Positions 26,769-35,749 of a DNA stretch of 64,000 nucleotides are shown piece after piece (the stretch's first letter is position 1; each line of letters begins with the position of its first letter). Source of the DNA: Pseudomonadota bacterium. GTDB lineage: Bacteria > Pseudomonadota > Alphaproteobacteria > Rhizobiales > Beijerinckiaceae. The DNA is taken from contig JAEXGT010000018.1 of assembly GCA_023450615.1 (NCBI GenBank), forward strand, positions 37,376 through 101,375. The letters are read 5' to 3'. The notes beneath the pieces were generated by a model that saw only the letters and a list, made by a program, of their open reading frames with translations, made no database searches and had not been told where the DNA came from. The position numbers and the translations under genes were made by a program.

Positions 26769-27290
26769 GGACTTCTGCTCTTTTTCCATCTGGCTTTTCA
26801 TGACAGCCCCAACCAGATGGAACTTTCATGATTTGCCACGTGCCACATCATCTATGCAATGACTCACACAACAGGCAGTCCGATAGCGTTAATCGGTGGT
26901 ACCCCTGAAGCGCCTTATCATAAAGCGTTGGTTTAGCAGCACTTTAGCTGAGTTTTACAGGTGCTTGCGCTTTATGGCGGGATCGCGGCGGCGTTTAGGC
27001 CAAGAGCGGCAGGATAAGGATGGTTTCAGGGTGTTGCCCGCTGGCAACATTTTTTAGGCCTTTCCATCATCGACTCAGCCTCGCGAAACCAAAACAGCCC
27101 GCACATCACTTAAAGGAATTAAGTAAATTTACGCCGTGCCATAGCGCACACGGCAGGTAATTGATGTTATCATGATGCATTATAACGCCCCACCCCGAAC
27201 CGATGGAGAGGCTTATTCAGCCAATCGCATGTAATGAGCGATGATTACCGCCCCTTCGTCTGGTTCTTGTTATCAACTGACCAGAACTGA
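26769..27290. other. Long intergenic region upstream of exoR
   Basis: About 520 bp with lower GC than the surroundings and no supported gene. It must contain the exoR promoter (minus strand). I note GTTAT...ATAAC flanking CATGATGC near 27165-27185 and an AT-rich patch near 27110-27135, but no clear promoter boxes or terminator. It runs directly into an RTX gene relic. Confidence 0.5.
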
Positions 27291-27569
27291 CCGAATGCCT
27301 ACAGAATATGCGCCGATAAGACCGTTATTCTCGGACCGGACGAGTTTTTCTTCGACCTGTCAGAGGCCCCCACCTATCGCGACTGGAATATGATGGGTAA
27401 CGACCTCGTCAACACCATCCTCGCCAATGCCTCAAACAACATCATCGATGGCGGCCTTCGCTACGATGCGGATGGCTCAGGCCCGGAATGCAGCTCCGAG
27501 CTGATTGCCATGCTCAGGCCAAGCACGGAAATGGCGGCCATCTCCAACCTCAACATCTTCGTCGTCTAA
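27291..27569 (+). pseudogene. Relic of an RTX-type calcium-binding protein gene
   Basis: An open stretch of 92 codons without a start codon at its beginning (first ATG near 27390). The translation has the RTX-protein segment GNDLVNTILANASNNIIDGG, equivalent to the inter-repeat motif G-N-x-x-x-N-x-I-x-G-N-x-x-N-N-x-L-D-G-G, joined directly to the C-terminal signature LRYDADGSGPECSSELIAML and a hydrophobic NIFVV end. In the intact RTX gene at 19814-21499 the corresponding C-terminal piece reads YYDADGSGKKVGAVLFAKL...FIVI. The repeat region is therefore deleted here and the N-terminus lost. It may be a dead paralogue or a remnant of recombination. Confidence 0.7.
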
Positions 27570-27619
27570 CCGACCTGAATCATACCCTCATGGCCGGGAT
27601 GCCCCGATCACGAGGCCAA

Positions 27620-28459
27620 TCAGGCTTCGACCTGCGCCGAAGAGAGCCAGACGGTCCCATAAACAGCAACCGCACTTTCGTCCGGAGATTTGACCTCAGT
27701 CAGCCAGACCGAGCGCACAGCGGCCAAGCCCGCTTCGGTTGGAGCTTGTGACGGCGCTGCTTCCTCCGTCGTCCCGCTGCAGGAGATGAAGCCCACTGTC
27801 ATGAGTTGTTTTGCGCTGAAGCCCCCAGCCCGGCGCTCGACCAGGATAGCGGGGCCCCAGCCCTCGCGGGGCTGCCAGGGAAAGATCAGCCGGCCACCCG
27901 GTTTCAATGCCTTCAGCCACTCGGCATCGGGAGCCCTGACACCGGCATTCACATAGATCACGTCCGCCTGCGGAAGCGGCCGACCGAAAGCCGATCCGGC
28001 ATGCACGGTCACGTTGGCGTAATCGCTCAGGTTCTGCGCTGCCTTGGCGGCGAGGTCTTCCTCGTATTCGTAAGCCTCCACATGCCCTCCCGGCTCCACG
28101 AGACATGCGAGCATCGCAGTGTAATAGCCAAGGCCCGCTCCTACATGGACGACCGTCTCGCCGGGCTGCGGGCTCACCGCATCGAGCCAAGCGGCATGAA
28201 GGGTGGGCTCCCCATTATTGATGCCGCGCTCCCGATCGATGGCCACGAGGACGTTGTCGTAGATTCCGGCAACATCGCTCGTCACGGTGGCGATGCCGAC
28301 GCTGATCGTGGTCCACGGCGGCGGCGGAAGAAAGTTCTCGCGGGGAACGGTGGCGAACGCCTGCTCGATGCGCCTGTCGCGGAGATCGGCCAGACGCGCG
28401 ATCTGCTCTGCATATTCGGAGCGGTATGTCTCAAACGGAGTGGCGGACATATTTTGCAA
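27620..28459 (-). CDS. Protein-L-isoaspartate O-methyltransferase family protein
   Basis: A 279-residue SAM-dependent methyltransferase of the PCMT group. It has the early PRENFLPPPPW segment (as in PCMT substrate-binding regions), GETVVHVGAGLGYYTAMLA as the SAM motif I, VEAYEYEEDLAAKAAQNL, and LKPGGRLIFPW as post-motif strand. It is longer than Pcm (~210 residues) and has an extra C-terminal ~70 residues, so repair of isoaspartyl proteins is not certain. Divergently placed relative to the RTX relic and followed by the methylcrotonyl-CoA carboxylase gene upstream on the same strand. Confidence 0.78.
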   Translation of the reverse strand: MQNMSATPFETYRSEYAEQIARLADLRDRRIEQAFATVPRENFLPPPPWTTISVGIATVTSDVAGIYDNVLVAIDRERGINNGEPTLHAAWLDAVSPQPGETVVHVGAGLGYYTAMLACLVEPGGHVEAYEYEEDLAAKAAQNLSDYANVTVHAGSAFGRPLPQADVIYVNAGVRAPDAEWLKALKPGGRLIFPWQPREGWGPAILVERRAGGFSAKQLMTVGFISCSGTTEEAAPSQAPTEAGLAAVRSVWLTEVKSPDESAVAVYGTVWLSSAQVEA

Positions 28460-28506
28460 TTCGCGCCAGCCTCGCCCGGTTCCGAATAAACGCAGGACTC
28501 TCGCAC

Positions 28507-30114
28507 CTACATCCTGAACACGCCGAACTTCGTTTCAGGAATCGGCGCATTCAGCGCGGCCGAAAATGCCAGAGCCAGCACGCGGCGGGTCTCGGACGGC
28601 AGGATGATGCCGTCGTCCCACAGGCGCGCAGTGGCGTGGTACGGAGAGCCCTCCTCCTCGTACTTGGCTTTGATCGGGGCCTTGAAAGCCTCCTCCTCGT
28701 CCGCGCTCCAGCTTTTGCCTTCGGCTTCGATATTGTCGCGGCGGACGGTGGCCAGAACGCTCGCGGCCTGCTCGCCGCCCATCACCGAAATACGGGAATT
28801 AGGCCAGGTGAACAGGAAGCGCGGAGAATAGGCGCGGCCGCACATGCCGTAATTGCCCGCGCCGAATGAGCCGCCCACGAGAAGAGTGATCTTCGGCACC
28901 TGCGCGCAGGCGACCGCCGTCACGAGTTTCGCGCCATCCTTGGCGATGCCGCCCGCCTCATATTGGCTGCCTACCATGAAGCCCGAGATATTCTGAAGGA
29001 AGAGCAGTGGAATACGGCGCTGGCAGCACAGCTCGATGAAATGCGCACCTTTCAGCGCGCTTTCCGAGAACAGGATGCCGTTGTTTGCGATGATGCCGAC
29101 CGGCATGCCCCAGAGACGGGCGAAGCCCGTCACGAGCGTTGTGCCGTAGAGACGCTTGAACTCGTCGAACTCGGAGCCGTCGACGAGACGCGCGATCACC
29201 TCGCGGATGTCGTATTGCTTCTTGAGGTCGGTCGGCACGATCGCTTCAAGATCGTCGATGGCATATTTCGGCTCGACAGGTTCGGCGATGTCGATGTCAA
29301 TCGTCTTGCGGGTGTTCAGCGTACCGACGATGCGGCGCACGATGGCGAGCGCATGCACGTCGTCGGTGGCGTAATGGTCCGCGACGCCCGACTGGCGCGC
29401 ATGCACATCCGCGCCGCCGAGATCCTCCGCCGACACCACCTCGCCGGTCGCGGCCTTCACGAGCGGGGGGCCGCCGAGGAAGATGGTGCCCTGGCGGCGC
29501 ACGATGATCGTCTCGTCCGACATGGCCGGCACATAGGCTCCGCCTGCGGTGCAGGAGCCCATGACGCAGGCGATCTGCGGAATGCCCATCGAGGAGAGCG
29601 TCGCCTGATTGTAGAAGATGCGTCCGAAATGCTCGCGGTCGGGAAACACGTCGGTCTGGTGCGGCAGGTTCGCACCGCCGGAATCGACCAGATAGATACA
29701 CGGCAAACGGTTCTCGCGCGCGATCTCCTGCGCCCGCAGGTGCTTCTTCACCGTCATCGGATAATAGGTGCCGCCCTTGATCGTCGAATCGTTACAGACG
29801 ATCATGACCTCGCGGCCTTCGACCCGCCCGATGCCGGTGATGATGCCGGCGCCATGGATCGCATCCTCATACATGCCGTGGGCGGCAAGGGAGCCGAGTT
29901 CCAGAAAGGGAGCGCCCGGATCGAGGAGGCGCATCACGCGTTCGCGCGGCAGGAGCTTGCCGCGGGCGAGATGCCGCTCACGGGCCTTCTCAGGCCCGCC
30001 TTCGGCAACGGCCTGCCGCTTGGCCTGGAGTTCCCGGGCCAGATCCGCCCAGGAGGCGCGGTTCGCCCTCGCATTATCCGATGACAGGTCGGCGGAAGAG
30101 GCAATGACAGGCAC
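28507..30114 (-). CDS. mccB: Methylcrotonyl-CoA carboxylase, beta (carboxyltransferase) subunit
   Basis: A 535-residue acyl-CoA carboxyltransferase. Landmarks are HLARGKLLPRERV, CNDSTIKGGTYYPMTVKKHLRAQEIA, YLVDSGGANLPHQTDVFPD, MGSCTAGGAYVPAMSDE and GSFGAGNYGMCGRAY..FLFTWPNSRISVMGG, which match the methylcrotonyl/geranyl-CoA type rather than the propionyl type. It transfers CO2 from biotin to 3-methylcrotonyl-CoA in leucine breakdown. The biotin-carrying alpha subunit is not adjacent, which is unusual; isovaleryl-CoA dehydrogenase, the preceding pathway step, is at 34574. Confidence 0.88.
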   Translation of the reverse strand: MPVIASSADLSSDNARANRASWADLARELQAKRQAVAEGGPEKARERHLARGKLLPRERVMRLLDPGAPFLELGSLAAHGMYEDAIHGAGIITGIGRVEGREVMIVCNDSTIKGGTYYPMTVKKHLRAQEIARENRLPCIYLVDSGGANLPHQTDVFPDREHFGRIFYNQATLSSMGIPQIACVMGSCTAGGAYVPAMSDETIIVRRQGTIFLGGPPLVKAATGEVVSAEDLGGADVHARQSGVADHYATDDVHALAIVRRIVGTLNTRKTIDIDIAEPVEPKYAIDDLEAIVPTDLKKQYDIREVIARLVDGSEFDEFKRLYGTTLVTGFARLWGMPVGIIANNGILFSESALKGAHFIELCCQRRIPLLFLQNISGFMVGSQYEAGGIAKDGAKLVTAVACAQVPKITLLVGGSFGAGNYGMCGRAYSPRFLFTWPNSRISVMGGEQAASVLATVRRDNIEAEGKSWSADEEEAFKAPIKAKYEEEGSPYHATARLWDDGIILPSETRRVLALAFSAALNAPIPETKFGVFRM

Positions 30115-30258
30115 GGCGTCGGGCTCCCTGTATTCTTATCGGCTCCTCGGCGACTGGAGCGGCGCACCGCTTGGCATGGACACGGGGTCCGTACGATGCA
30201 CCGAACCGAGGGCTCTCCATCAGTCGCAGGGACCAGGGAGCCCGGCAACTTAGCCTTC

Positions 30259-30276
30259 AGGCTGAGTAATCAGCCT
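30259..30276 (-). terminator. Small hairpin at the end of the lipoprotein gene
   Basis: AGGCTGA and TCAGCCT form a perfect 7-bp stem with a 4-nt loop, overlapping the stop codon of the lipoprotein gene. On the minus strand it is not followed by a clear T run, so it may only stabilise the 3' end. Confidence 0.35.
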
Positions 30277-30596
30277 TTCGCACTCACGACCGCTTCCCGG
30301 CGGACCTCGCCAGGGCCGCAGCGATACGCGATGCCACGTACGAGGGACCAATCCTGGGTGGTTTGCTGAAGGTAGAGATGGGTTCCGCCCAAGGCGACCA
30401 CGGCTTCCTTCATGCTGTCCGTCGCGGAGCCGAAGCCCAGGGTGGTCGGCACCACGGGGCTCACCTCTCCCAGGTTCTGGCAGACGCGCACGTCGGCCGG
30501 CGAATCGACGATAAACACCAGATCCACCGGATCGGGGCGGTAGGCACAGGCCGAAACGCTTACGAGGAGAAGAGAGGCAAGAAGAATGCGCTGCAT
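30270..30596 (-). CDS. Small lipoprotein (DUF4156-like)
   Basis: A 108-residue protein with a lipoprotein signal peptide (ILLASLLLVSVSAC, Cys16). The rest has two further cysteines (VCQNLGEV and YRCGPGE), and the order VCQNLGEVSP...ALGGTHLYLQQ...GIAYRC resembles DUF4156 lipoproteins. Probably anchored to a membrane and facing the periplasm. Function unknown. It lies between the methylcrotonyl-CoA carboxylase gene and lipB, all on the minus strand but with gaps of ~100-150 bp. Confidence 0.7.
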   Translation of the reverse strand: MQRILLASLLLVSVSACAYRPDPVDLVFIVDSPADVRVCQNLGEVSPVVPTTLGFGSATDSMKEAVVALGGTHLYLQQTTQDWSLVRGIAYRCGPGEVRREAVVSAKG

Positions 30597-30692
30597 GAAA
30601 TATCCGCCAATAAGTCAGCTGTTCGCCCTAGCTTAGAGCACGAAGCGGCGTTGAGGAGAAGCCTGACTATGGCAGATGTGAAAAACTGTCAC

Positions 30693-31421
30693 TCAGTTGC
30701 CCCAAGGCAACGGAGCCTCCACCCTCTCGGTAGGGCCGAAGATGTCCTCAAAAGCCTTTCGCATGACCGCATCAACCTCGGGCATGGTGACGGGAATCCC
30801 TAAGTCAACGAGGCTGGTGACCCCATGCTGAGTGACGCCGCAGGGGACGATTCCCGAGAAATGGCCAAGATCGGGCTCCACGTTCAGACTGATGCCGTGA
30901 TAGGTCGCCCAGCGCCGCACACGGATGCCGATGGCAGCAATCTTGTCCTCCGAGGTTTCGCCCTTGTCGGGACGGCGCACCCACACGCCGACTCGGTCCT
31001 CCCGGCGCTCACCACGGATATTGAAGGCGTCGAGGGTTTGGATCAGCCACGCCTCGAGAGACGCCACATAGCGGCGCAGATCGGGCGTGCGGCGCTTCAG
31101 GTCCAGCATCACATAGGCAACTCGCTGGCCCGGCCCGTGATAGGTATATTGCCCTCCCCGGCCCGTCTGATGAACGGGAAACCGGTCGGGATCGACAAGG
31201 TCGGCGGTTTGGGCCGAGGTGCCGGCCGTATAGAGCGGCGGATGCTCCACGAGCCAGACGAGCTCGCGCGCCCGGCCATCCGCAATCGCCTGGGCTCGGT
31301 CTTCCATGAAGGCGACCGCCTGCTCATAGGGCGTCAGCCCCTCGGCAATCGCCCATTCCACGACATCGGAGCCACTTTCGCTCAAGAATCGATCAGCCAA
31401 GCTGTCGCGCGGATTCGCCAC
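30693..31421 (-). CDS. lipB: Octanoyl-[ACP]:protein N-octanoyltransferase
   Basis: A 242-residue LipB, which moves the octanoyl group from acyl carrier protein to lipoyl domains in lipoic acid synthesis. Motifs: GRGGQYTYHGPGQRVAYVML (substrate pocket), KIAAIGIRVRRWATYHGISLN (catalytic Lys) and IVPCGVTQHGVTSL (catalytic Cys in the P-C-G context). Size is normal. It is followed on the opposite strand by the tRNA-Leu gene. Confidence 0.93.
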   Translation of the reverse strand: MANPRDSLADRFLSESGSDVVEWAIAEGLTPYEQAVAFMEDRAQAIADGRARELVWLVEHPPLYTAGTSAQTADLVDPDRFPVHQTGRGGQYTYHGPGQRVAYVMLDLKRRTPDLRRYVASLEAWLIQTLDAFNIRGERREDRVGVWVRRPDKGETSEDKIAAIGIRVRRWATYHGISLNVEPDLGHFSGIVPCGVTQHGVTSLVDLGIPVTMPEVDAVMRKAFEDIFGPTERVEAPLPWGN

Positions 31422-31584
31422 CGTTTCACCTTCTGCCCGTGAGGAGCGATGTTGTGTTCCCTGGATGCCTCAAGGGTCAAGACGCGACCTCTTCAGACTG
31501 CCCCTCATATAGTGATTGAAGGTGCCGTCATGCACATCCTTTGGAACGAATTGTCGAGTTTCGAAAGAGATTGAAAAGATGGGC

Positions 31585-31612
31585 TTGCAGTGCCCGAATT
31601 CATCTGTTAGAT
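31585..31612 (+). promoter_or_regulatory. Possible sigma-70 promoter of tRNA-Leu
   Basis: TTGCAG (31585-31590) and TTAGAT (31607-31612) are separated by 16 bp and end 40 bp before the tRNA. Each keeps four or more consensus positions. Position and spacing fit; no other support. Confidence 0.4.
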
Positions 31613-31652
31613 CGACCGCCTCTTCAGGAGAAACCCTCCTGGAACCGAGTTC

Positions 31653-31737
31653 GCGGTCATGGCGGAATTGGTAGACGCACTACCTTGAGGTGGTAGCGGG
31701 GAGACCCGTGGAGGTTCGAGTCCTCTTGACCGCACCA
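31653..31737 (+). tRNA. tRNA-Leu(GAG)
   Basis: An 85-nt class II tRNA. The acceptor stem pairs GCGGTCA with TGACCGC, followed by discriminator A and an encoded CCA. The D-arm contains GGTAGACGC, the anticodon stem CTACC/GGTAG encloses the loop TTGAGGT giving anticodon GAG (reads CUC/CUU leucine codons), a long variable arm follows (CGGGGAGACCCG), and the T-arm has GGTTCGAGTCC. A terminator follows 30 bp downstream. Confidence 0.96.
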
Positions 31738-31766
31738 ACTATCGGCACACTTCGTGCCGGTAACAG

Positions 31767-31793
31767 AAAGGCCCCTTTACGGGGCCTTTTTTG
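31767..31793 (+). terminator. Intrinsic terminator after tRNA-Leu
   Basis: AAGGCCCC and GGGGCCTT form the stem around TTTAC, directly followed by six T residues. A second small hairpin (CGGCAC/GTGCCG) precedes it. It ends the tRNA transcript. Confidence 0.9.
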
Positions 31794-31957
31794 TTGCCCA
31801 TACGGGGCAACGCCCCAGGTTCTAGAACGCTGCTTCGCGAACCTGAATCAATCTTACAGAAACGACGGCTAAACGATTCCCTGAACAAGGCTTTTCAGGT
31901 GCATTGCATCGGCTTGCACACGAACCTAAAAAGCCACAGCAACTTGAGGACAGGCCC

Positions 31958-33382
31958 ATGATGGAAGTCGAAAACAACACGACGCTTCCACCGCCCGAAG
32001 GACCGGGTCCTCAGCCGCTCACGTTCAGAGACGAAGAAGGCGAGATCAATCGGGAGTTCCTTGCCGCCGCCGCGGATGCAATCGAAGCATCCGATTCCAA
32101 GCGCCTGCAGGAGCTGGTGGAGGATTTCCACGAATCCGAACTCGGCGACCTGCTCGAGGCCCTTGAGCCGGAGCAACGCCCTCGCCTCATCGAACTTCTT
32201 GGATCGGCCTTCGACTTCACGGCTCTGACCGAAGTGGACGACGCCGTCCGCGAAGAGATTCTCGAAGAGCTCGAAACGTCGACCGTCGTCGAGGGCGTGC
32301 GCGACCTCGATTCCGACGACGCCGTCACCATTCTCGAAAGCCTTCCCGAAGAAGAGCAGGCCGAGGTTCTCGAACAGCTCCCGGCCATGGAGCGTGTCGC
32401 GCTTCAGCGCTCCCTCGATTACCCCGAGGACAGCGCCGGCCGGCGCATGCAGACCGAGTTCATCGCCGTGCCGCCGTTCTGGACGGTGGGACAGACCATC
32501 GACTTCATGCGCGAGACGGCGGACCTGCCCGATACCTTCTATGAGATCTTCGTCATCGATCCGGCGGGGCATCTTCTCGGCGCCGTCGCTCTCGATAGGC
32601 TGTTGCGTTCGAAGCGCCCCGTCACGATCCAGGAGATCATGGACGACGAGCCGGACCGGGTGGAAGCGACCGATCACCAAGAGGACGTCGCGCGCCTCTT
32701 CGAGCGTTTCAACCTGGTTTCCGCCGCCGTGGTGGATTCCGAGAACCGTCTCGTGGGCACGATCCTCGTCGACGACATCGTCGACGTGCTCGAAGAAGAG
32801 GCCGATGCGGACATCAAGCAGCTCGGCGGCGTGAAGTCGGACGAAGAGCTTTCGGATACGGTGTTCTACACCCAGCGCAGCCGCTTCCCCTGGCTCTTCG
32901 CCAATATGTGCACGGCCTTTCTGGCGGCAGGCGTCATCCGCATGTTCGAGGAATCGATTCAGCACATGGTGGCGCTCGCAATCCTCATGCCCATCGTCGC
33001 GTCCATGGGCGGGAATGCAGGCACGCAAACCATGACCGTGACCGTCCGCGCGCTTGCGACCCGCGACCTCGGGCGCTCGAACGCCTGGCGCATCATCACC
33101 CGCGAGGCCGCCGTCGGACTTCTCAACGGCATCGTGTTCGCGTTCATCCTGGGCGGCTTGGCGACACTCTGGTTCCAGACGCCGGAAATCGGGCTGGTGA
33201 TCGGCCTCGCGCTCATCACGGTGCTGCTCTTCGCGGCTCTCGGCGGCATCCTCGTGCCCTTAAGCCTCAACCGCCTGGGGGTGGATCCGGCCGTGTCTTC
33301 GGGCCCCTTCGTCACCACAATCACGGATATCGTAGGCTTCTTCTCCTTCTTGGGTATAGCGACACTGTGGTTTAACCTGTAA
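31958..33382 (+). CDS. mgtE: Magnesium transporter MgtE
   Basis: A 474-residue Mg2+ channel. The acidic cytosolic N domain (~residues 20-150, many Glu/Asp) is followed by two CBS domains (YEIFVIDPAGHLLGAVALDRLL and VSAAVVDSENRLVGTILVDDIVDVL) that sense Mg2+, a plug helix and five C-terminal membrane helices, with the pore signature PIVASMGGNAGTQTMTVTVR. ATG at 31958 is preferred because GAGGAC lies just before it; the frame stays open for 54 bp upstream. No Mg2+ riboswitch is evident in the 160-bp leader, which contains only a CAGGTTC/GAACCTG inverted repeat. Confidence 0.93.
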   Translation: MMEVENNTTLPPPEGPGPQPLTFRDEEGEINREFLAAAADAIEASDSKRLQELVEDFHESELGDLLEALEPEQRPRLIELLGSAFDFTALTEVDDAVREEILEELETSTVVEGVRDLDSDDAVTILESLPEEEQAEVLEQLPAMERVALQRSLDYPEDSAGRRMQTEFIAVPPFWTVGQTIDFMRETADLPDTFYEIFVIDPAGHLLGAVALDRLLRSKRPVTIQEIMDDEPDRVEATDHQEDVARLFERFNLVSAAVVDSENRLVGTILVDDIVDVLEEEADADIKQLGGVKSDEELSDTVFYTQRSRFPWLFANMCTAFLAAGVIRMFEESIQHMVALAILMPIVASMGGNAGTQTMTVTVRALATRDLGRSNAWRIITREAAVGLLNGIVFAFILGGLATLWFQTPEIGLVIGLALITVLLFAALGGILVPLSLNRLGVDPAVSSGPFVTTITDIVGFFSFLGIATLWFNL

Positions 33383-33474
33383 TCTCATTACAAAGAGCGT
33401 GATCGTAAGGGGCTTATTAACCCACTTCGGGCATCCCTGATGCGATCAAGTCTGCGTTCATTATAGATAGCCCG

Positions 33475-34380
33475 ATGAAGATACGCCGCCGTTCCCCCCG
33501 CCGCTCCCAAAGCTCCGGCCTGACGACGTTCCTTCGGGTTACTCGTTTCGGCGCCCTGGCCGCGATCGCCCTGGGGCTTGCCTCCTGCGCTATCTCGCCG
33601 AGCATGACGTCCAGCCGCTACCCCGCGAAAAGCGACGCCCGCCCTCATCATGGGGTGGCCAAGGCTCATCGCCTGCCCATCCATGGGGTCGATATCTCCA
33701 AATGGCAGGGTCAGGTGGACTGGGCTGCCCTGCGCAAGGCCGGTACTCAGTTCGCCTTCATCAAGGCGACGGAAGGCGGCGACCATATCGACAGCAAGTT
33801 CCACGAAAACTGGCATGCGGCCAGACGCGCCGGTGTCCCGCGTGGAGCCTATCACTTCGTGTATTGGTGCCGCCCGGCCCATGAACAGGCGGCTTGGTTC
33901 AAGCAAAACGTTCCCAACGACCCGGATGCCCTGCCCCCGGTCCTCGACGTGGAATGGAACGGCCAGTCCGTGAACTGCCCGAAAAAGGTTCCACGCGAGC
34001 AGGCGCTCGCCATGATCAACGTGATGCTGCGCGAAATGGAAGCCCATACCGGCAAACGTCCGATCATTTACACCGACATCACCTTCCATAAGGAAATTCT
34101 GGAAGGCGAGTTCAACGATTACCCGTACTGGATCCGCAGCACCGCCGCAGAGCCCCACGAGCGCTACAACAACCGCCGCTGGACCTTCTGGCAGTTCACC
34201 ACCACCGGCCGCGTACCCGGCGTCACCGGCGACGTGGACCGCAACACCTTCTACGGTACGGAAAACCAGTGGCGCATGTTCGTTCAGAGCGCTTGCGACC
34301 CGCGCGATTACCGCAGGCTTGCAAGCGCCGGAAAGTGCCTTCCCTTGGACCCGGTCCAGACGGCCAGCATCGACGAGTAA
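33475..34380 (+). CDS. GH25-family lysozyme-like hydrolase (lipoprotein or membrane-anchored)
   Basis: A 301-residue glycoside hydrolase family 25 protein, predicted to cleave peptidoglycan glycan strands. After a basic N-terminus comes a hydrophobic segment ending in LGLASC, a possible lipobox. The catalytic domain begins HGVDISKWQGQVDW and contains FAFIKATEGG, GAYHFVYW and PVLDVEWNG, where Asp and Glu are the family catalytic residues, and FWQFTTTGRVPGV near the end. It probably works in cell-wall remodelling. A terminator follows. Confidence 0.87.
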   Translation: MKIRRRSPRRSQSSGLTTFLRVTRFGALAAIALGLASCAISPSMTSSRYPAKSDARPHHGVAKAHRLPIHGVDISKWQGQVDWAALRKAGTQFAFIKATEGGDHIDSKFHENWHAARRAGVPRGAYHFVYWCRPAHEQAAWFKQNVPNDPDALPPVLDVEWNGQSVNCPKKVPREQALAMINVMLREMEAHTGKRPIIYTDITFHKEILEGEFNDYPYWIRSTAAEPHERYNNRRWTFWQFTTTGRVPGVTGDVDRNTFYGTENQWRMFVQSACDPRDYRRLASAGKCLPLDPVQTASIDE

Positions 34381-34405
34381 CGCCTTTCTTTAAACGAAAG
34401 CCGCC

Positions 34406-34443
34406 AAGCTCCCCTCCCGCAAGGCAGGGGAGCTTTTCTTTTG
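34406..34443 (+). terminator. Intrinsic terminator after the GH25 gene
   Basis: AAGCTCCCCT and AGGGGAGCTT form a perfect 10-bp stem with a 10-nt loop, followed by TTCTTTT. Confidence 0.88.
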
Positions 34444-34573
34444 CGGTTGCCTCTTCGACCAATTTCCTGCGGCGGTCCCGCTTGAAAAGGTCAGCACTGC
34501 TGTCCAGGATGATGTCATAACGACAAGCGATCTGCGGCGCACCGACGCCAGTGGACATGTGGAGGATCCGAGA

Positions 34574-35746
34574 ATGCTGCCGAACGCCGCAAAAGCCTTC
34601 AACTTCGACCTTGGCGAAACCGCTGATGCCATCCGCGAGACCGTGCGCGACTTCGCCCAGGAGAAGATCGCGCCGCGTGCCGAGGAGATCGACCGCACGA
34701 ACCAGTTTCCGCGCGATCTCTGGCCCCAGATGGGAGAGCTTGGCCTCCATGGCATCACGGTCGAGGAGGAATACGGCGGCACGGGGCTCGGCTATCTTGA
34801 GCACGTGATCGCGATGGAGGAAGTCTCCCGCGCCTCCGCCTCGGTCGGCCTGTCCTACGGCGCCCATTCCAACCTCTGCGTCAACCAGATCCGGCGCAAC
34901 GGCACCGACGAGCAGAAGCGCCGCTACCTGCCGAAGCTCATTTCCGGCGAGCATGTGGGCGCGCTCGCCATGTCCGAGCCTGGTTCGGGCTCCGATGTGG
35001 TGTCCATGCGCACCCGCGCCGAGAAGCGCGGCGACCGCTATGTGCTCAACGGCAACAAGATGTGGATCACCAACGGCCCCATCGCCGAAACGCTCGTGGT
35101 CTATGCAAAAACCGATCCTGAGGCCGGCCCGCGCGGCATGACCGCTTTCCTCATCGAGAAGGGTTTTAAGGGATTCTCCACCCACCAGAAACTCGACAAG
35201 CTCGGCATGCGCGGTTCCGACACCTGTGAACTCGTGTTCGAGGATTGCGAAGTGCCGGAAGAGAACGTGCTCGGTCAGGTCGGCAAGGGCGTGAACGTGC
35301 TCATGTCGGGCCTCGACTATGAGCGTGCGGTGCTGGCGGCGGGCTCCACGGGCATCATGCAGGCCTGCATGGACGTAGTGCTGCCCTATATCCACGAGCG
35401 CAAGCAGTTCGGTCAGGCCATCGGCGAGTTTCAGCTCGTGCAGGGCAAGGTCGCCGACATGTATGTGACGATGAATGCGGCCAAGGCCTATGTCTATGCG
35501 GTGGCCAAGGCCTGTGATCGGGGCGAGACGACCCGCGAGGACGCGGCAGGCGCGATCCTCTACGCTGCCGAGAACGCCACGAAAATGGCGCTCGACGCGA
35601 TCCAGCTGCTCGGCGGAAACGGCTATATCAACGATTATCCGACAGGCCGCCTGCTGCGCGATGCGAAGCTCTACGAGATCGGCGCGGGCACCAGCGAAAT
35701 CCGTCGCATGCTGATCGGGCGCGAGCTGTTCAACAAGACGGCCTGA
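34574..35746 (+). CDS. ivd: Isovaleryl-CoA dehydrogenase
   Basis: A 390-residue acyl-CoA dehydrogenase acting on isovaleryl-CoA in leucine degradation and passing electrons to ETF. Landmarks: ALAMSEPGSGSDVVSM (FAD/substrate binding), NKMWITNGPIAETLVVYAKT, LGMRGSDTCELVFEDCEVPEENVLG, GLDYERAVLAAGSTGIMQ (the early catalytic Glu characteristic of isovaleryl- and long-chain enzymes) and QLLGGNGYINDYPTGRLLRDAKLYEIGAGTSEIRRM. GGAGG lies 8 bp before the ATG at 34574, which sets the start. The next pathway enzyme's beta subunit is at 28507. Confidence 0.9.
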   Translation: MLPNAAKAFNFDLGETADAIRETVRDFAQEKIAPRAEEIDRTNQFPRDLWPQMGELGLHGITVEEEYGGTGLGYLEHVIAMEEVSRASASVGLSYGAHSNLCVNQIRRNGTDEQKRRYLPKLISGEHVGALAMSEPGSGSDVVSMRTRAEKRGDRYVLNGNKMWITNGPIAETLVVYAKTDPEAGPRGMTAFLIEKGFKGFSTHQKLDKLGMRGSDTCELVFEDCEVPEENVLGQVGKGVNVLMSGLDYERAVLAAGSTGIMQACMDVVLPYIHERKQFGQAIGEFQLVQGKVADMYVTMNAAKAYVYAVAKACDRGETTREDAAGAILYAAENATKMALDAIQLLGGNGYINDYPTGRLLRDAKLYEIGAGTSEIRRMLIGRELFNKTA

Positions 35747-35749
35747 ACC

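Noticed and set aside
31653..31737. tRNA-Leu as an integration site of a genomic island
   Set aside because: No integrase, no repeated tRNA 3' end and no change in composition on either side.
31794..31957. Magnesium-sensing leader for mgtE
   Set aside because: The region has one small inverted repeat only and none of the conserved structure of M-box leaders.
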